Shown: one piece after another, positions 1 to 11,202 of the stretch
Layout: each line of letters starts with the position of its first letter
Position numbering within the stretch: position 1 is the stretch's first letter
Origin: Schistocephalus solidus
Lineage: Eukaryota > Platyhelminthes > Cestoda > Diphyllobothriidea > Diphyllobothriidae
NCBI GenBank assembly: GCA_017591395.1
Contig: WEDG01007634.1
Coordinates: 1-64,000, forward strand
Length of the DNA stretch: 64,000 nucleotides
Reading direction: 5' to 3'
The notes under the pieces: model-generated
Database searches by the model: none
Told to the model about the DNA's origin: nothing
What the model saw: only the letters and a program-made list of their open reading frames with translations
Translations under genes and position numbers: made by a program

Positions 1-43
1 ACGGTGGACCTCGTCGAAATCGACGGTCGAACTGCCGTCTAAG
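1..43 (+). repeat. R1 repeat, 3' end only
   Basis: The first bases of the window (for example ACGGTGGACCTCGTCGAAAT) repeat the 3' end of the R1 unit at 13,034-13,076 almost exactly. The body of this copy lies outside the window. The sequence from about 44 to 100 is not shared with the other copies. Confidence 0.85.
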
Positions 44-2404
44 TGTTCGTCCCCGGAGAACCCAACCAGAACCAGCCTCTTTGGTAAGGCATGCGCTGTC
101 TTCTTCTTTTTCTCATTCTTTGCTTATGGAATTCATCGTTACAGCCTTAGTAGGCCATCTCACTCGCTCGCAAAAACATTGATTGCAAAGTAGGTAAGGA
201 AACTAGCGCAAACTCTATTTCAATTAATACGCGTTGTACCTCGTTAGATTTGAGGCAATTTTGACATCAAACTCACCAAGCGGTGTAGTGACAACAACTG
301 AATATGCAGGGAAAAAATAGGCTTATTGCGGGACAGAAACAATCCGTAGCCTTAAGGAAATAAATGCTTCTATCTTGCTTGTGTGGAGACAGCTGGGTGT
401 GTTTCATTGTTTACACAGCCAAGTGTGGTTAGTTTATCACGTATTATCCTTTCGCGAGTACAAGACTCGTAGTAACTGCAGTGGTGAATAGGATGAGGAG
501 AAATTGGGCGTTGGGCACGTCCGCTGTTCAATGGTGGTTTGGTGAGGGGGTGAGGTCTTGCTTCTTTAAGGCATAGAAAGCTCTCAATAAGAGTACTATA
601 ACATCTGCATTAGCGGAACTCCAAGAGGAGTAAAGGACCACGGAAGAATTATTAAGCAGTGCCCTCCGCATAGACCTGAAGTGAAAGGTGTGTTTCGTGA
701 ATAGCAAATAGACTTAGCGTCTAAGGAAATGCTGCATAGAAGATAGTTAAATTTACCAGTAATTAAACAGCACGGAAGGGTAGACGGAAAAGTGTCAACC
801 CAGAATGCATATAATAATTTTGTAGTCACTGACGTTTTAAAGCTTACTGTTGAGTGCAGCTGCGTTTGAAGTACAGAACTGAGGGTGACACATTATGGTG
901 ACAGAAAACTGGTCAAGTTTAGGAGACTGCACCAAGGAAAAGGCACACCTTAAGTTTGCAAGTCGGTTAAGTATAAATAAGGATGCACCAAAAATTATTT
1001 CAAAAGTAGAAGGCTAAAGTTCCTTCGGATTACTAAGAGCCCATCTGGTTAAGTTTTCCGTTACCGCAACTTATCCTTTATTGTTGACTCCTCGTTCAAA
1101 CGAAGGTAGATTGCCTATTTCATGAAACGTTAACCAAATTTCTTAAATGTGTTTTCGACACCAAAAGGGTACTAAGGTATAATTTTAATACTCATTAGCA
1201 AGCAGCTTTATCTCAAGATATTTCATTCACTTCAAGGAGCCACCTTTTGAACGACCTTTGCTCCAGCCGCCTGCAAAAACAAAACTGTAAAAAATGACAA
1301 TTTCAGTAGTACGTATATTACCCCGTTATGTTAAACGCCGTTAGAAGTGGAAATATATCTTATTAAAAAACGTGCATAAAAGTACTAATTTGGAAGGAAA
1401 TTGTGTCTTTTTCAAATTTTATACTTGAAATTTTTTATGATTATGCGATTTTAATAACGTTAAATTTCCATTCATAAAGCATTTCCATTTATCAATGCTG
1501 CTTATAAAGTATATAGCATGGTCAAAATCGAATGTCAAATTTTATAAGAATGATGTGACGTCATCCTCACAACATAAAGAAATGATTGATTTTTCTTAGA
1601 CGGAATGTACCTAGCATGTAAGTTGGAAAACCTATATGCATGTGTAACGACAGTTCAACGTCAAAATGATTCGGTATGCAGTATAAAATTTGAATAAGAC
1701 GAAACTTGCTACCAAATGAGTACAATAAAGGATATTTTCATTTATTTTTCTACAACACATATTTGAGTATATTACGGATTTGGAAATCAATGAGAAAAAG
1801 GCATACTACTTAAGTAGTCGTTGTTAACAGAGTGGTATTTTTACAAGTGGCCAGAAAGAGGCTCGTTCAAAAGTCGGCTTCTTGACGTCAAAAAGCCTTG
1901 GGATTAGGCTGCACGATTATATTCCAATTATAATACAGTCCTTTTTTCGAATCAAAATCCTATTTCAGAATTTCGGTTATCATTCCACGATAATAACCGA
2001 GGTTTTAAAGATACATGCAATTTTTAAAAACAAAATGTCAAAAGTTTTCAACAGTTACCAATTTACCAGTGATTAATTCTGAAATAAGCCTTTTTGGGCC
2101 GTTCACAAACACCTGTTACAAAGTAGCCAGACAATATTACGACAAAGTTTGTTCCCGGTTTTGGGTGGGAATATTTAAAATTACCCTTCCGAATCACACT
2201 GAAAAAAGACCTTGATTAAGTGCTTTTTTTCCTTGCTGTATAACGTTAGCACAAGTTCAGTAAGGACACGCATAAAATTTCCTTTCGTATACTCACTGCA
2301 GAGTGTACCCTAAGACAGAATAGGATGAGTCCCCTGACAGATCGGTAAAGCGTCCGTCCACTAATTTCAACATTCTCTATCTAAACTGGCAAGACAACGT
2401 GCAT
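44..2404. other. No recognised feature, AT-rich non-coding
   Basis: Both strands were read for conserved domains, splice-bounded exons and repeats shared with the rest of the window. Only short random open frames are present. I see nothing that can be named here. Confidence 0.6.
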
Positions 2405-2408
2405 GTCG

Positions 2409-2551
2409 TTCGGTAATTAGAGCGTTGGACTTCTAATCAAAAGAGTGCGAGTTCGAGCCTCGGATAGCGTACCACCTGGGGTTGAGGATGACTGGTTGGT
2501 GACGGTTAATAAAGCCTAAACGGTCATTCCAGTCTCCTTCGTCTTTGTTCG
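2409..2551 (+). repeat. SINE-A copy (tRNA-Arg-like head), diverged
   Basis: The tRNA-like part reads TTAGAGCGTTGGACTTCTAA with a B-box-like GAGTTCGAGCC. The SINE-A body follows: GGGTTGAGGATGACTGG..., ACGGTTAATAAAGCC and TCATTCCAGTCTCC, ending near GTCTTTGTTCG. The anticodon-region sequence is closest to tRNA-Arg(TCT). It is a retroposed relic, not a functional tRNA. Confidence 0.75.
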
Positions 2552-2939
2552 TGAGGTTCAGCTGGATATATTTTTTTAAAACCTAAATACACCCTTCCCC
2601 CAAAGAAACGGTGCCAAAAGGGCTTAGAAAAGAATTGTTGAATCCCTTCTAGGAAGCTCAATCGAATTTGCAGAAGTCTTTAAGGTTCGCCGAAGGATGG
2701 TTTGTCCCGAGCGGCATGCCCAACCCAAACAAATGTCCTTAGCCTAGGATGGTCGTTAGCTGAACGTCAAAACTGTGGTCAGTTTCTCCAATATGAGTTG
2801 CAAGCTGAGAGTTCGAATCTAGCCTCAGAGATGCCAGTTCGTGTCAGTTTCGTCAATGCACAGTACCACGAGGAACTCACCAGAAGAGGACGCAGGTTTG
2901 TAAGCCTTCACCATCAAAGTGACTACGGCTAATGCGAGC

Positions 2940-3230
2940 GGCCGTCAAGCATCACAAAAATCTGGCAAAAGACCGAAACAGTGAAAAAAACAAGAAAATC
3001 GATCAGTCCAAAAGCAAGTAGCTCGGACAGGCATTTCAAACTATAACCAACTTTCGGCATTAAACGCTTTGAAAATGGAGAGTCGACCAAGCTCCTTGAA
3101 GCGCCAGCTACAGGACAAATATGTTTCGGTGAGCAACATCAATTGTTGAGTCTCACCCCCGGAACTCTCGCGTTCTGAACCGAAGCAATCAGGATCTGCA
3201 ATCTTATATCATGCTGCAGCCAGTTCTTGT
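2940..3230 (+). repeat. Dispersed PLE-associated 3' repeat
   Basis: Shares an extended block with 47,215-47,530, for example GGCATTAAACGCTTTGAAAA here and the equivalent block there. At 47 kb the block follows a Penelope-like GIY-YIG domain directly, so it is probably the 3' untranslated tail of that PLE family. No coding part is identifiable here. The preceding 2,700-2,940 stretch has a GTTCGAATC-like box but is otherwise unrecognised. Confidence 0.55.
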
Positions 3231-3239
3231 ACCCGGCCG

Positions 3240-4320
3240 ACATAAACAGCACAGTAAAAATAGGTTAAAAATGAAAACTACGAGGCAAAATTTTATAAAA
3301 AATTAAAACAGTTGCGGTTTAAAGGAAGTAGCATAAATCGCTTCAAAAACTAATTCTCTAAACAGTCCCAATGACCACACAAATCGTCCATTGTGTTTCG
3401 CAGTGTGCACCGAAAAAAATTGTCCTAAATTACACACGGCAAAAAAATAAAAGAAGATTGTGCCGCCTAACTAACTAACGGTTGGCTTCGGAACATATAG
3501 AAATCACTTTATGGATTAGATGGATACTGAACGGAGAGGTAGGATACTGTGCGAGAATGGGTTACTTTCAGTAATGGACCATGACCAGGGAAGAACTTTC
3601 GAACTTAAAAACCGCTACTCTTCAGTATATGAGAGGGTATTTATTTTAAGCAAAGAAGGGGTGCTATTGTTCTATCTCGCCAAAATCTATCAAAGAGGAT
3701 GAAGGCCAGCTACGAAACAGACATAACTGCGGAATACTCAGGTCAACTGGACAAAAGCAGGCCCGATTAACTTTTAAGCTACGGAGACAAAATGTAAATG
3801 TCTGGAAGAGCGCATTGTTCATGAAAATTGAATAATTTAAAATTTTCGTGAATGAAAAGAATTAGTTAACAGAACAGAGAACCTGCTAAGGAAAACATGG
3901 CAATAATTTTGGACGATTCTTTTTTCTTGACCGTTAGAACGCCTAATTTATAAATTATGAATATGTGTAAGCTGCATGAAAGTACGAATCCAAATCTTAG
4001 GGTATCAATACTCAATTATTTACCATATTGGCAACACGGGTACTAGCTAAAAGTCCAGACACGCGTGTTTTGCCGATCCTGCGCTGTGGTATGACACAGC
4101 TGCAGGAGATTAGGCTCATAAGGGGGGTCGCCCAGCGTCCTCTTTGTATTTTCTGGTATATGAACTCTAGTTTTCCTGCTGGCTTGGTTAAATTCTGATG
4201 AAATTAAACAAAGCTGACCGTTAAGTGCATTTAAGGTAGCTTTTTGTCTTTGGCTGCTTCTCAGAAAGGACACGACGTCCCACCTGGCATTCGGAAAAGG
4301 AACAAAAATGTGGTAGTCTC
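3240..4320. other. No recognised feature
   Basis: This is AT-rich sequence downstream (in transcription order) of PCYOX1-like exon 5. It was searched specifically for the expected next exon (the VVLAxPLN motif) on the minus strand; none was seen. Confidence 0.55.
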
Positions 4321-4322
4321 AC

Positions 4323-4491
4323 CGTCGCTGTTTTCCGTCCGAGAGACTCTTCACCTCAGCAAAGACGACGGAAGAGGGAGCATCGGGGGGATTTTCAGCG
4401 AGAGCGGAGTCCAAAAGATGCTTTGCAACCTGGTTGTTACCACCCACAACTGAATGCAGCGTGGAGAGACTGCCAGCGCCAGACACCATGC
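4323..4491 (-). CDS. PCYOX1: PCYOX1-like exon 5
   Basis: This 169-bp exon has an acceptor ending CTCGTAG (AG at 4492-4493) and a donor GTGAGACT at 4315-4322. Phase 1 at entry matches exon 4, and it leaves in phase 2. The translation contains HSVVGGNNQVAKHLLDSALA, which corresponds to the VEGGNKLV..GLL motif that directly follows the NAFVG motif in prenylcysteine oxidases. It then has SSVVFAEVKSL, matching the next predicted strand. The acceptor lacks a strong pyrimidine tract. The intron from exon 4 would be about 15.3 kb and contains the zinc-finger LINE and the R1 cluster. The next exon of this gene should lie below 4,323 but is not found there; a phase-compatible one is at 58.4 kb. Confidence 0.7.
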
Positions 4492-4494
4492 CTA

Positions 4495-6600
4495 CGAGCG
4501 GATTACAACAAATATCCTCTTAAACGACAATAATTCCCACTCTAACTAATAGTCTTTGCATGTAATGATCTGTCATAAGCAAGGCTTGTGTTTTTACTTT
4601 CATGTAGAGAGAAAATAGCCTGTCCTGGGCGTGGGCGGATCGGAATAGGATTGAGTCTTCTCCGATACCGGTTTGTGCTGGTAGCTCAAAAAGGCAAAAT
4701 TAATAAGATTCCACGAAACCTAGAGAACGTTTTGCTGTAATCTTTAGTCAAACCAAGTTTTCCAGGAAATTTGGACGTAGGGGCACTAGAGATCCAATTA
4801 GTCTAGCGGTACTTTCAACAATTTGATTTCGGAACTAAGAGTTATATATCATTCAGAAAACTGCTCATTTTTTGAGGTGTAGCGTAAATTCCGTACTACA
4901 CTATGGCTGATACCTAGAAGGGAGTCTAAACCTCGTCATACTTTGCCGATACAATATATGATCTAACTCATAAAACGTAATGACGGAAATTAAGACGACA
5001 TATTGTTGGTAACTAAAATGCTGCACATTTATTCAACTGGCCTACTCCTTAATATGTCCTTTTCGCATGCAGACTATGTTTATAAATATTTCTACCAGTC
5101 AAAATGTTTACAAATTTGAACGGAAATCTCTTGTTACCTTGTAATTCTGCGGTTTTCTGTGCTGGCACCCTATACCGAGGGTGTTTTTCTACGAAAAGGG
5201 AGTAAGCTAAGCTCGAGACTTTTACCAAACGAAACTTGCCATACTTAAAAAATGATGTTTTCTCCATGGAAATCAGATGAAGCAAGGTGCAAGAAAGCAG
5301 GATATTTTTTTGAAAATCGGACGTTTTATCGATGTTGTAAACTCAGATTTGCAAAACTGTGTGTTCTGCTGCCCTGAAATGCAGTAGTAACGTATGCTGG
5401 CAAACGCATGTTTAAACGTGCTGACATTTTTCTGCGCGTTGCAAATACTCGTTCATCTACCATGATAGGGCCCCCCACCAAGTGGATATGTTAACTATTA
5501 ACTATATTTTAAGATATTTTTTATATGATCAAATTTCCGCTAGTGTAATTTAGAAACGGAACGGGCAGAAGAGTACCAGTAGTTGTGCATGTAAAATCTT
5601 AGAAGGGAACCTAAAAGTAAAAAGATCTAGCGAAAAAGACTCAAATATAAACAGAAAAGTTCGTTTTTTCACTTGCGGAGGAAAAAGATCACTGATTTTC
5701 CGGACGGTTCAAAAACGGTCAAAATTCCCAATTTTACCCAGACTTAACCTCAGAAAAAAAGGTAAATTACGCAGACATCCATCGGTGAAATACCTCATTA
5801 AAGGACGCAACTTAAAATAAATTTTTGGTATTTGAGCTAAAGCATATTCATTGCAAATTGTTGTTTTAGAATTTCATTTTTCTGGGCAGTGAGGTTTCAT
5901 GTTTGAAGGAGTGAATAATTATGATCCAGACGACTATCTGCATTAGAAAGAATGTCCAAGAACTCACTAATCCGGTAAATGCTTTTAAGAAATATCGTAC
6001 TTTGAAGATTTTGATAAACACAGAACGGAATCTACAGTGGGTGGCCAATCTTATTCTATGTTAACAAAAAATTAAAATGCATTTTAGATTAGGAATGAAT
6101 ACTTAAGTGAAATTGTAATAATAGATTGGAACCCAATCCTCAGATATTTCTGACATAGTAGGAAGCCGGCTTTTGAGAGAACGTGAAGTATATTTAAGCG
6201 CAAACTCGACTAAAAGACTAAGTTCAAACGTAATAACTCTGGGGCTGAGTTCTTTGGCCGGATGTTTGCATGAACAAACTTTAGGTAGATTTTAGAGCAA
6301 AGTTTATTCGGTTTTTGTGATTTTGCGCATTTGCAGAATCATCCTCCCCTCTAAAAAAGTTACTATTTCTAAATAATGTAACTGTATTTTTAATATTTTT
6401 CTGTTTTAAATTCACGAGTGATTAGTAATCTTTCGTTAATTTTGACACTGCAAAAGATTGATCACATACTGAATGAGTGGAATATGAGAAGTCATTGGTG
6501 AGTACCAACAGCTAGGCTATGGTGGGTGAGTTCTCGGCAGAGTATACTTCTCGATGTAGCGCCAGATAAAAGGATAAAATGAAATAATTTACTGGCTCGA
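4495..6600. other. Intronic or intergenic sequence without recognised feature
   Basis: If the N-terminal exons form one gene, this lies in the large intron between exons 4 and 5. No domain, no shared repeat and no convincing splice-bounded exon was found on either strand. Confidence 0.55.
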
Positions 6601-6699
6601 CTTCTTCTGTTGTGCGTTTGGATGTGTTGGTTGTTGGGGGTGTAGGGGTACTAGTTATGCGTAGCACCACACAGATAGCATTTGGTCGATTCATTTGTC

Positions 6700-7218
6700 T
6701 CGTACAGGTGGTGAATGCTCCTGTCGCCGCCTCTAACTGGTACCCAATTCTCACCTGTGGCTCCTCGAAGTTGGGTTCTTCCCAGCGGCCACACCCCGGG
6801 CAACCGTCACGACCGGCGGGCTAAACCAGGTGAGGGTCTCCGGTGTTGTGTGTGCCTCCACACCCGGTATGTCTGACTCCCGAACTTCCCACCTCCCCAC
6901 TCTCAAAAAGTCCTACGGTGGGGGCGACAGCAACCCCATAGGCGGCCCAGGCTAACTCGGGTCGTTCTCCCACTAAAACAAAACCGTAACCCATAGTGGA
7001 GTTCGGCAGCCGTCTGGGATGTCCGAGCAACCCTATTTAGGGACAGCACTGCTTGCCTCCTCGAGGAGGAAGGGGCTAGAAAAGGTGCCCTAAACAAATG
7101 CTGGGTATCACGTCTTCTGCAGCCGGCCGCGGCTCGCAAAATATGCGGTCGTAAAACTCAAACAAACAACAATACCCCCCGTCCCCATCCCCCTCGCCAT
7201 ACCCTCCAGGCTGCTCGG
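6700..7218 (+). other. Probable 5' UTR of the zinc-finger LINE
   Basis: A sharp rise in GC content starts near 6,700 and continues into the endonuclease frame without a break, suggesting one inserted unit. There is no long open frame. The exact 5' boundary cannot be fixed without aligning other copies. Confidence 0.5.
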
Positions 7219-8448
7219 GTGAGTACACTCACACTAGCAGCCTGGAATGTTCGCTCCCTTTTAGACAATCCTAGTAGCAACCGGCCGGAACGAAGAACGG
7301 CGCTAGTGGCTCGGAAACTGGCGCGCTACAAGGTGGACATTGCTGCTCTCAGCGAGACCCGATTCTCTGAGCAGGGTCAGCTGGAGGAGGTGGGTGTCGG
7401 CTACACCTTCTTCTGGAGCGGCCGGCCAAAGGCAGAGCGACGCGACGCTGGTGTTGCCTTTGCCATCCGGAACGACATTGTTGGACATCTGCCATGTCTG
7501 CCGCAGGGTATCAATGATCGCCTGATCAGCCTCCGCCTGCCTCTTCGGGGAGACCAGTTCGTCACCATCATCAGCGCCTACGCTCCCCCAATGACAAGCT
7601 CTGATGCGGCGAAGGACAAATTCTACGAGGACCTGCACGCCTTGCTGGCGACTGTGCCGAAAGAGGACAGGTTAATTGTCCTTGGTGACTTCAATGCCCG
7701 CGTCGGGACGGACCACGCTGCCTGGCAGGGAGTGCTGGGTCCCCACGGTCTCGGTAGCTGTAACGATAACGGCCTCCTTCTTCTGCGCACGTGTGCGGAA
7801 CACCGTCTCCTGCTGACCATCACCTTCTTCCGCCTTCTGACGCGGGAGAAGGCCACGTGGATGCACCCTCGGTCGCGGCGCTGGCATCTGCTGGACTATG
7901 TTCTCGTCCAGAGGCGAGATCGACAGGACGTGCTGGTAACCAAGGCGATCCGCGATGCCGATGTTTGGACAGATCACCGTCTCGTCATCTCCCAGTTGAG
8001 GCTCCGACTGCAACCCCGACGAAGGCCCCACGGTAAGAGGCCGCCATGTAAGTTAAATACTCTTTTTTTAAATTTGCCTGCTCACTGTTTTTATTTCAGC
8101 AACCAAATAACCGAGAAACTGGAGGACATGCATGCTCCAGATGATAACGCTACCGTGGAGACACGATGGTGTCAACTGCGAAATGTCATCCAGTCCACCG
8201 CCCTCGATGTCCTCGAACGCGCACGCCGTCGACACCAGGACTGGTTTGACGACAATGAAGCCGACATCAGTAACTTACTCGCGGAGAAGAATGGACTACA
8301 CAAAGCCTACATGGACCTTCGGGCTGACGCCACCAAAGCAGCCTTTTTCAGATGCCGGCGCCTTGTACAACAACGGCTGCGGGAGATGCAAGATGCCTGG
8401 ATGATCCGAAAGGCTGAAGAAATCCAGGGGGTATGCGGACCGCAATGA
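7219..8448 (+). pseudogene. Non-LTR retrotransposon (RTE-like): endonuclease domain and linker
   Basis: This frame encodes the apurinic-like (EEP family) endonuclease that nicks the target for target-primed reverse transcription. It shows the expected motifs in order: [10 protein letters not shown] (about residue 7), ALSETRF (43), IISAYAPP (115), [10 protein letters not shown] (155), LDYVLVQRR (223) and WTDHRLVIS (250), followed by a basic linker. In databases this part is often mislabelled craniofacial development protein 2-like. The frame starts at GTG where a Met would be expected, so the start is probably mutated. It ends early at 8446-8448 because of an extra G in a GGGGG run at about 8427-8431, which throws it out of frame with the RT part. 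It is a dead copy but a fairly young one, since the long frame is retained. Confidence 0.9.
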
Positions 8449-8449
8449 A

Positions 8450-10249
8450 ATGAAAAAAACTTTTTCAAAGCCATCAAGGCCATCTACGGCCCGTGTATCA
8501 AAGGGGTCCGCACCGCTGCTCAGCTCTGACGGCACAACACTGCTGACAGAGAAATCGCAAATTCTGAAGCGCTGGGCCGAGCACTTCAGAAATGTCCTTA
8601 ATTGCTCATCAGCCATCTCTGATGCTGCCATTGACCGGCTCCCTAAAGTGGACACGAACAATGACCTGGATCTGCCGCCTTCCCTACCAGAAACCATCCG
8701 GGCCGTGCAGCAGATTTCCAGCGGTAAATCACCGGGATCCGACGCAATCCCACCGGAAGTCTACAAGCACGGTGGGCCCCAGCTGATGGCAGAACTCACA
8801 ACACTCTTCCAGGAGATGTGGCGCCAAGGACAAGTTTCTCAGGATTTCAAAGACGCGACTATCGTCCATCTATACAAACGGAAGGGGAACCGGCAACTCT
8901 GTGATAATCAAAGAGGCATCTCGTTGCTCAATATCGCCGCGAAGCTCTCCGCCCATATCCTTCTCAATCGTCTGAACGGCCTGCTCCCGGAAAGCCAATG
9001 TGGCTTCCACCGACACCGTGGAACCACCGATATGATCTTTGCCGCCCGCCAGCTACATGAGAAGTGTCAGGAGATGCGAACTCACCTATACACTACCTTC
9101 GTGGATCTAACGAAAGCCTTTGACACGGTGAATCGTGACGGACTGTGGAAAGTCATGCAAAAATTTGGTTGTCCTGAGCGGTTCACGCACATGGTGCGTC
9201 AGCTTCATGACGGGATGACGGCGCGCGTCACTGACAACGGGACGGTATCCGAAGCATTCGCATTGACCAACGGAGTGAAGCAGGTCTGCGTACTGGCCCC
9301 CACCCTCTTCAGTCTCATGTCCTCGGCTATGCTGATGGACGCCTACCGTGATGAGCAGCCTGGTATCCGCATCGCCTACAGAACTGACGGGCACCTTCTC
9401 AACAGTCGGCGTATGCAGGCTCCAACGCGCCTGTCTACGACTACAGTCCATGACTTGCTCTTCGCGGACGACTGCGCCCTTAACACCGTGACGGAGGAGG
9501 GCATGCAAAGAAGCATGGACCTCTTCGCCGAAGGCTGCGCCGATTTTGGATTAACAATCAGTACAGCCAAAACGGTTGTCATGCACCAGCCGCCACCCAG
9601 CGCGGAATACAATGCTCTCCGAATCAATGTCAACGGTACTCAACTCAAAAACGTGGAAACCTTCGCTTATCTAGGAAGCACGATGTCGCGCAACACGAGA
9701 ATCGATGACGAGGTTGCCCAACGGATCTCCAAAGCCAGTCAGGCCTTTGACCGGCTGCAGGCCTCCGTGTGGAATCGCCTCGGTATTCACCTGAACACCA
9801 AATTGAAGATGTACAAGGCCGTCGTCTTGACGACACTCTTTTACGGAGCGGAAACCGGGACCGTCTACTCGAACCAAGCCAGGAAGCTGAATCACTTTCA
9901 TCTCAGCTGCCTCCGCAGAATACTGAAGCTGAGATGGCAAGACAGGATCCCGGACACGAAAGTCCTGGAGCGGACCGGAATCCTCAACATCCATGCCATG
10001 CTGAGACAAGTGCAACTGCGATGGAGCGGCCACCCGGTAAGAATGGACGACGAGAGACTACCCAAACGACATTTCTACGGAGATGTCGCTACGGGTTCTC
10101 GCCGGCAGGGAGGTCAAAAACGACGCTACAAGGACACTTTGAAGAAATTGCTGAAGCAACTGCAAATCAACTCGGCGACCTTGGAAAACCTCGCCCAGGA
10201 TAGACCGGCATGGAGAAGATCAGTGAAGACTGGTTCAGCATTCTATTAG
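8450..10249 (+). pseudogene. Non-LTR retrotransposon: reverse transcriptase domain
   Basis: The frame continues the same element. RT motifs include [47 protein letters not shown], the catalytic LLFADDCAL, the strand FAYLGSTMS and the thumb-side [14 protein letters not shown]. The first 17 or so codons are out of frame relative to the element: two extra A in a run at 8453-8459 and one extra G near 8505-8508 together restore the original frame at SAPLLSSDG. The residue after KQ in the [10 protein letters not shown] motif is Val where Gly is usual in the family. The frame ends at TAG 10247-10249, a nonsense codon inside a region that continues in frame for about 70 more codons. RTE-type affiliation is my assignment from motif style. 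Confidence 0.9.
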
Positions 10250-11120
10250 GCCAACCGGATCGCCGCCGCCAAGGCCATAAGAGCGGCACGAAAGTCACCA
10301 GCGACCCGGACCAACAGCGCCAATGCCCAGACCCTGCCAACATGCCCGCGCTTTCAACGCATCTTCCGCGCGCGAATCGGCCTGGTTGGACATCTTCGGA
10401 CGCAATGCACCAACAATCCGACAATTCCAATTTCTACGTCAACTTCTGCCAACCCTCCTTCTGACTCCCCTCACTCCTGGCATCAATTCCATTACTCCCA
10501 CCATCATAGAGACCACATCCATCTACTCATCGCCTGTTACCCCCACCACCGACTTCGACTTCACTACCACCACCACCACCATCAGCGATGGGGAATCTCT
10601 CCCAAGCTGTACTCAATGCGACCGCACATTCACCTCACGCATCGGCCTGGTCGGTCACTTGCGAATACATCGTACAGAGACCGGTGAGCCAGTGCCTGGA
10701 GCACCATCACACAGCAGAGATCGTCGCCTCCACTGCCCTTACTGTCCTCGCGCATTCACTCATCGCATGGGCCTATTCGGTCACATGCGCATCCATGACA
10801 GCGGAATTCACCACAATGCAGACAACACCGATAAACCATGCACACCCTCCGCTCCTGCCATTCGTAGTGCCCCTGTCACCCCCACTACCATGAATGACAT
10901 CCCCCCAGCCTCTACCGATTTCTCCTGTCCACACTGCGCCCGCAACTTCAACTCACGCATCGGCCTGGTCGGTCACCTGCGAATCCATCGCACGGAGGCT
11001 GGTGAACCAGTGCCTGGGGCTCCGACATACACTCGACGCACCCGCCTTCACTGCTCCCGCAAATTTACACACCACATTGGCCTATTAGGACACATGCACC
11101 TCCACGACAACCTCCGGTAA
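10250..11120 (+). pseudogene. C-terminal C2H2 zinc-finger module of the same LINE
   Basis: After the TAG the RT frame stays open and encodes one finger-like unit (CPRFQRIFRARIGLVGHLRT). A frameshift near 10,456-10,475 moves the coding frame to the one starting nominally at 10,323. Three complete C2H2 fingers follow: SCTQCDRTFTSRIGLVGHLR..H, HCPYCPRAFTHRMGLFGHMR..H and SCPHCARNFNSRIGLVGHLR..H. A fourth has lost its first cysteine pair (HCSRKFTHHIGLLGHMHLH). Linkers are rich in Pro and Thr. Such fingers probably bind nucleic acid, perhaps the element's own RNA or its target; this is inference. The stop is at 11118-11120, in the loop of a perfect 7-bp hairpin. Confidence 0.85.
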
Positions 11121-11202
11121 ACCACCGGAGGCTAAGCTACATCAGCACACACTACCTACACAAATACATCGACAACACCCTCACAATCACCATTTACCAG
11201 AG

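Noticed and set aside
7303..10033. Several minus-strand open frames of 85-133 codons
   Set aside because: Shadows of the GC-rich LINE coding sequence on the opposite strand.
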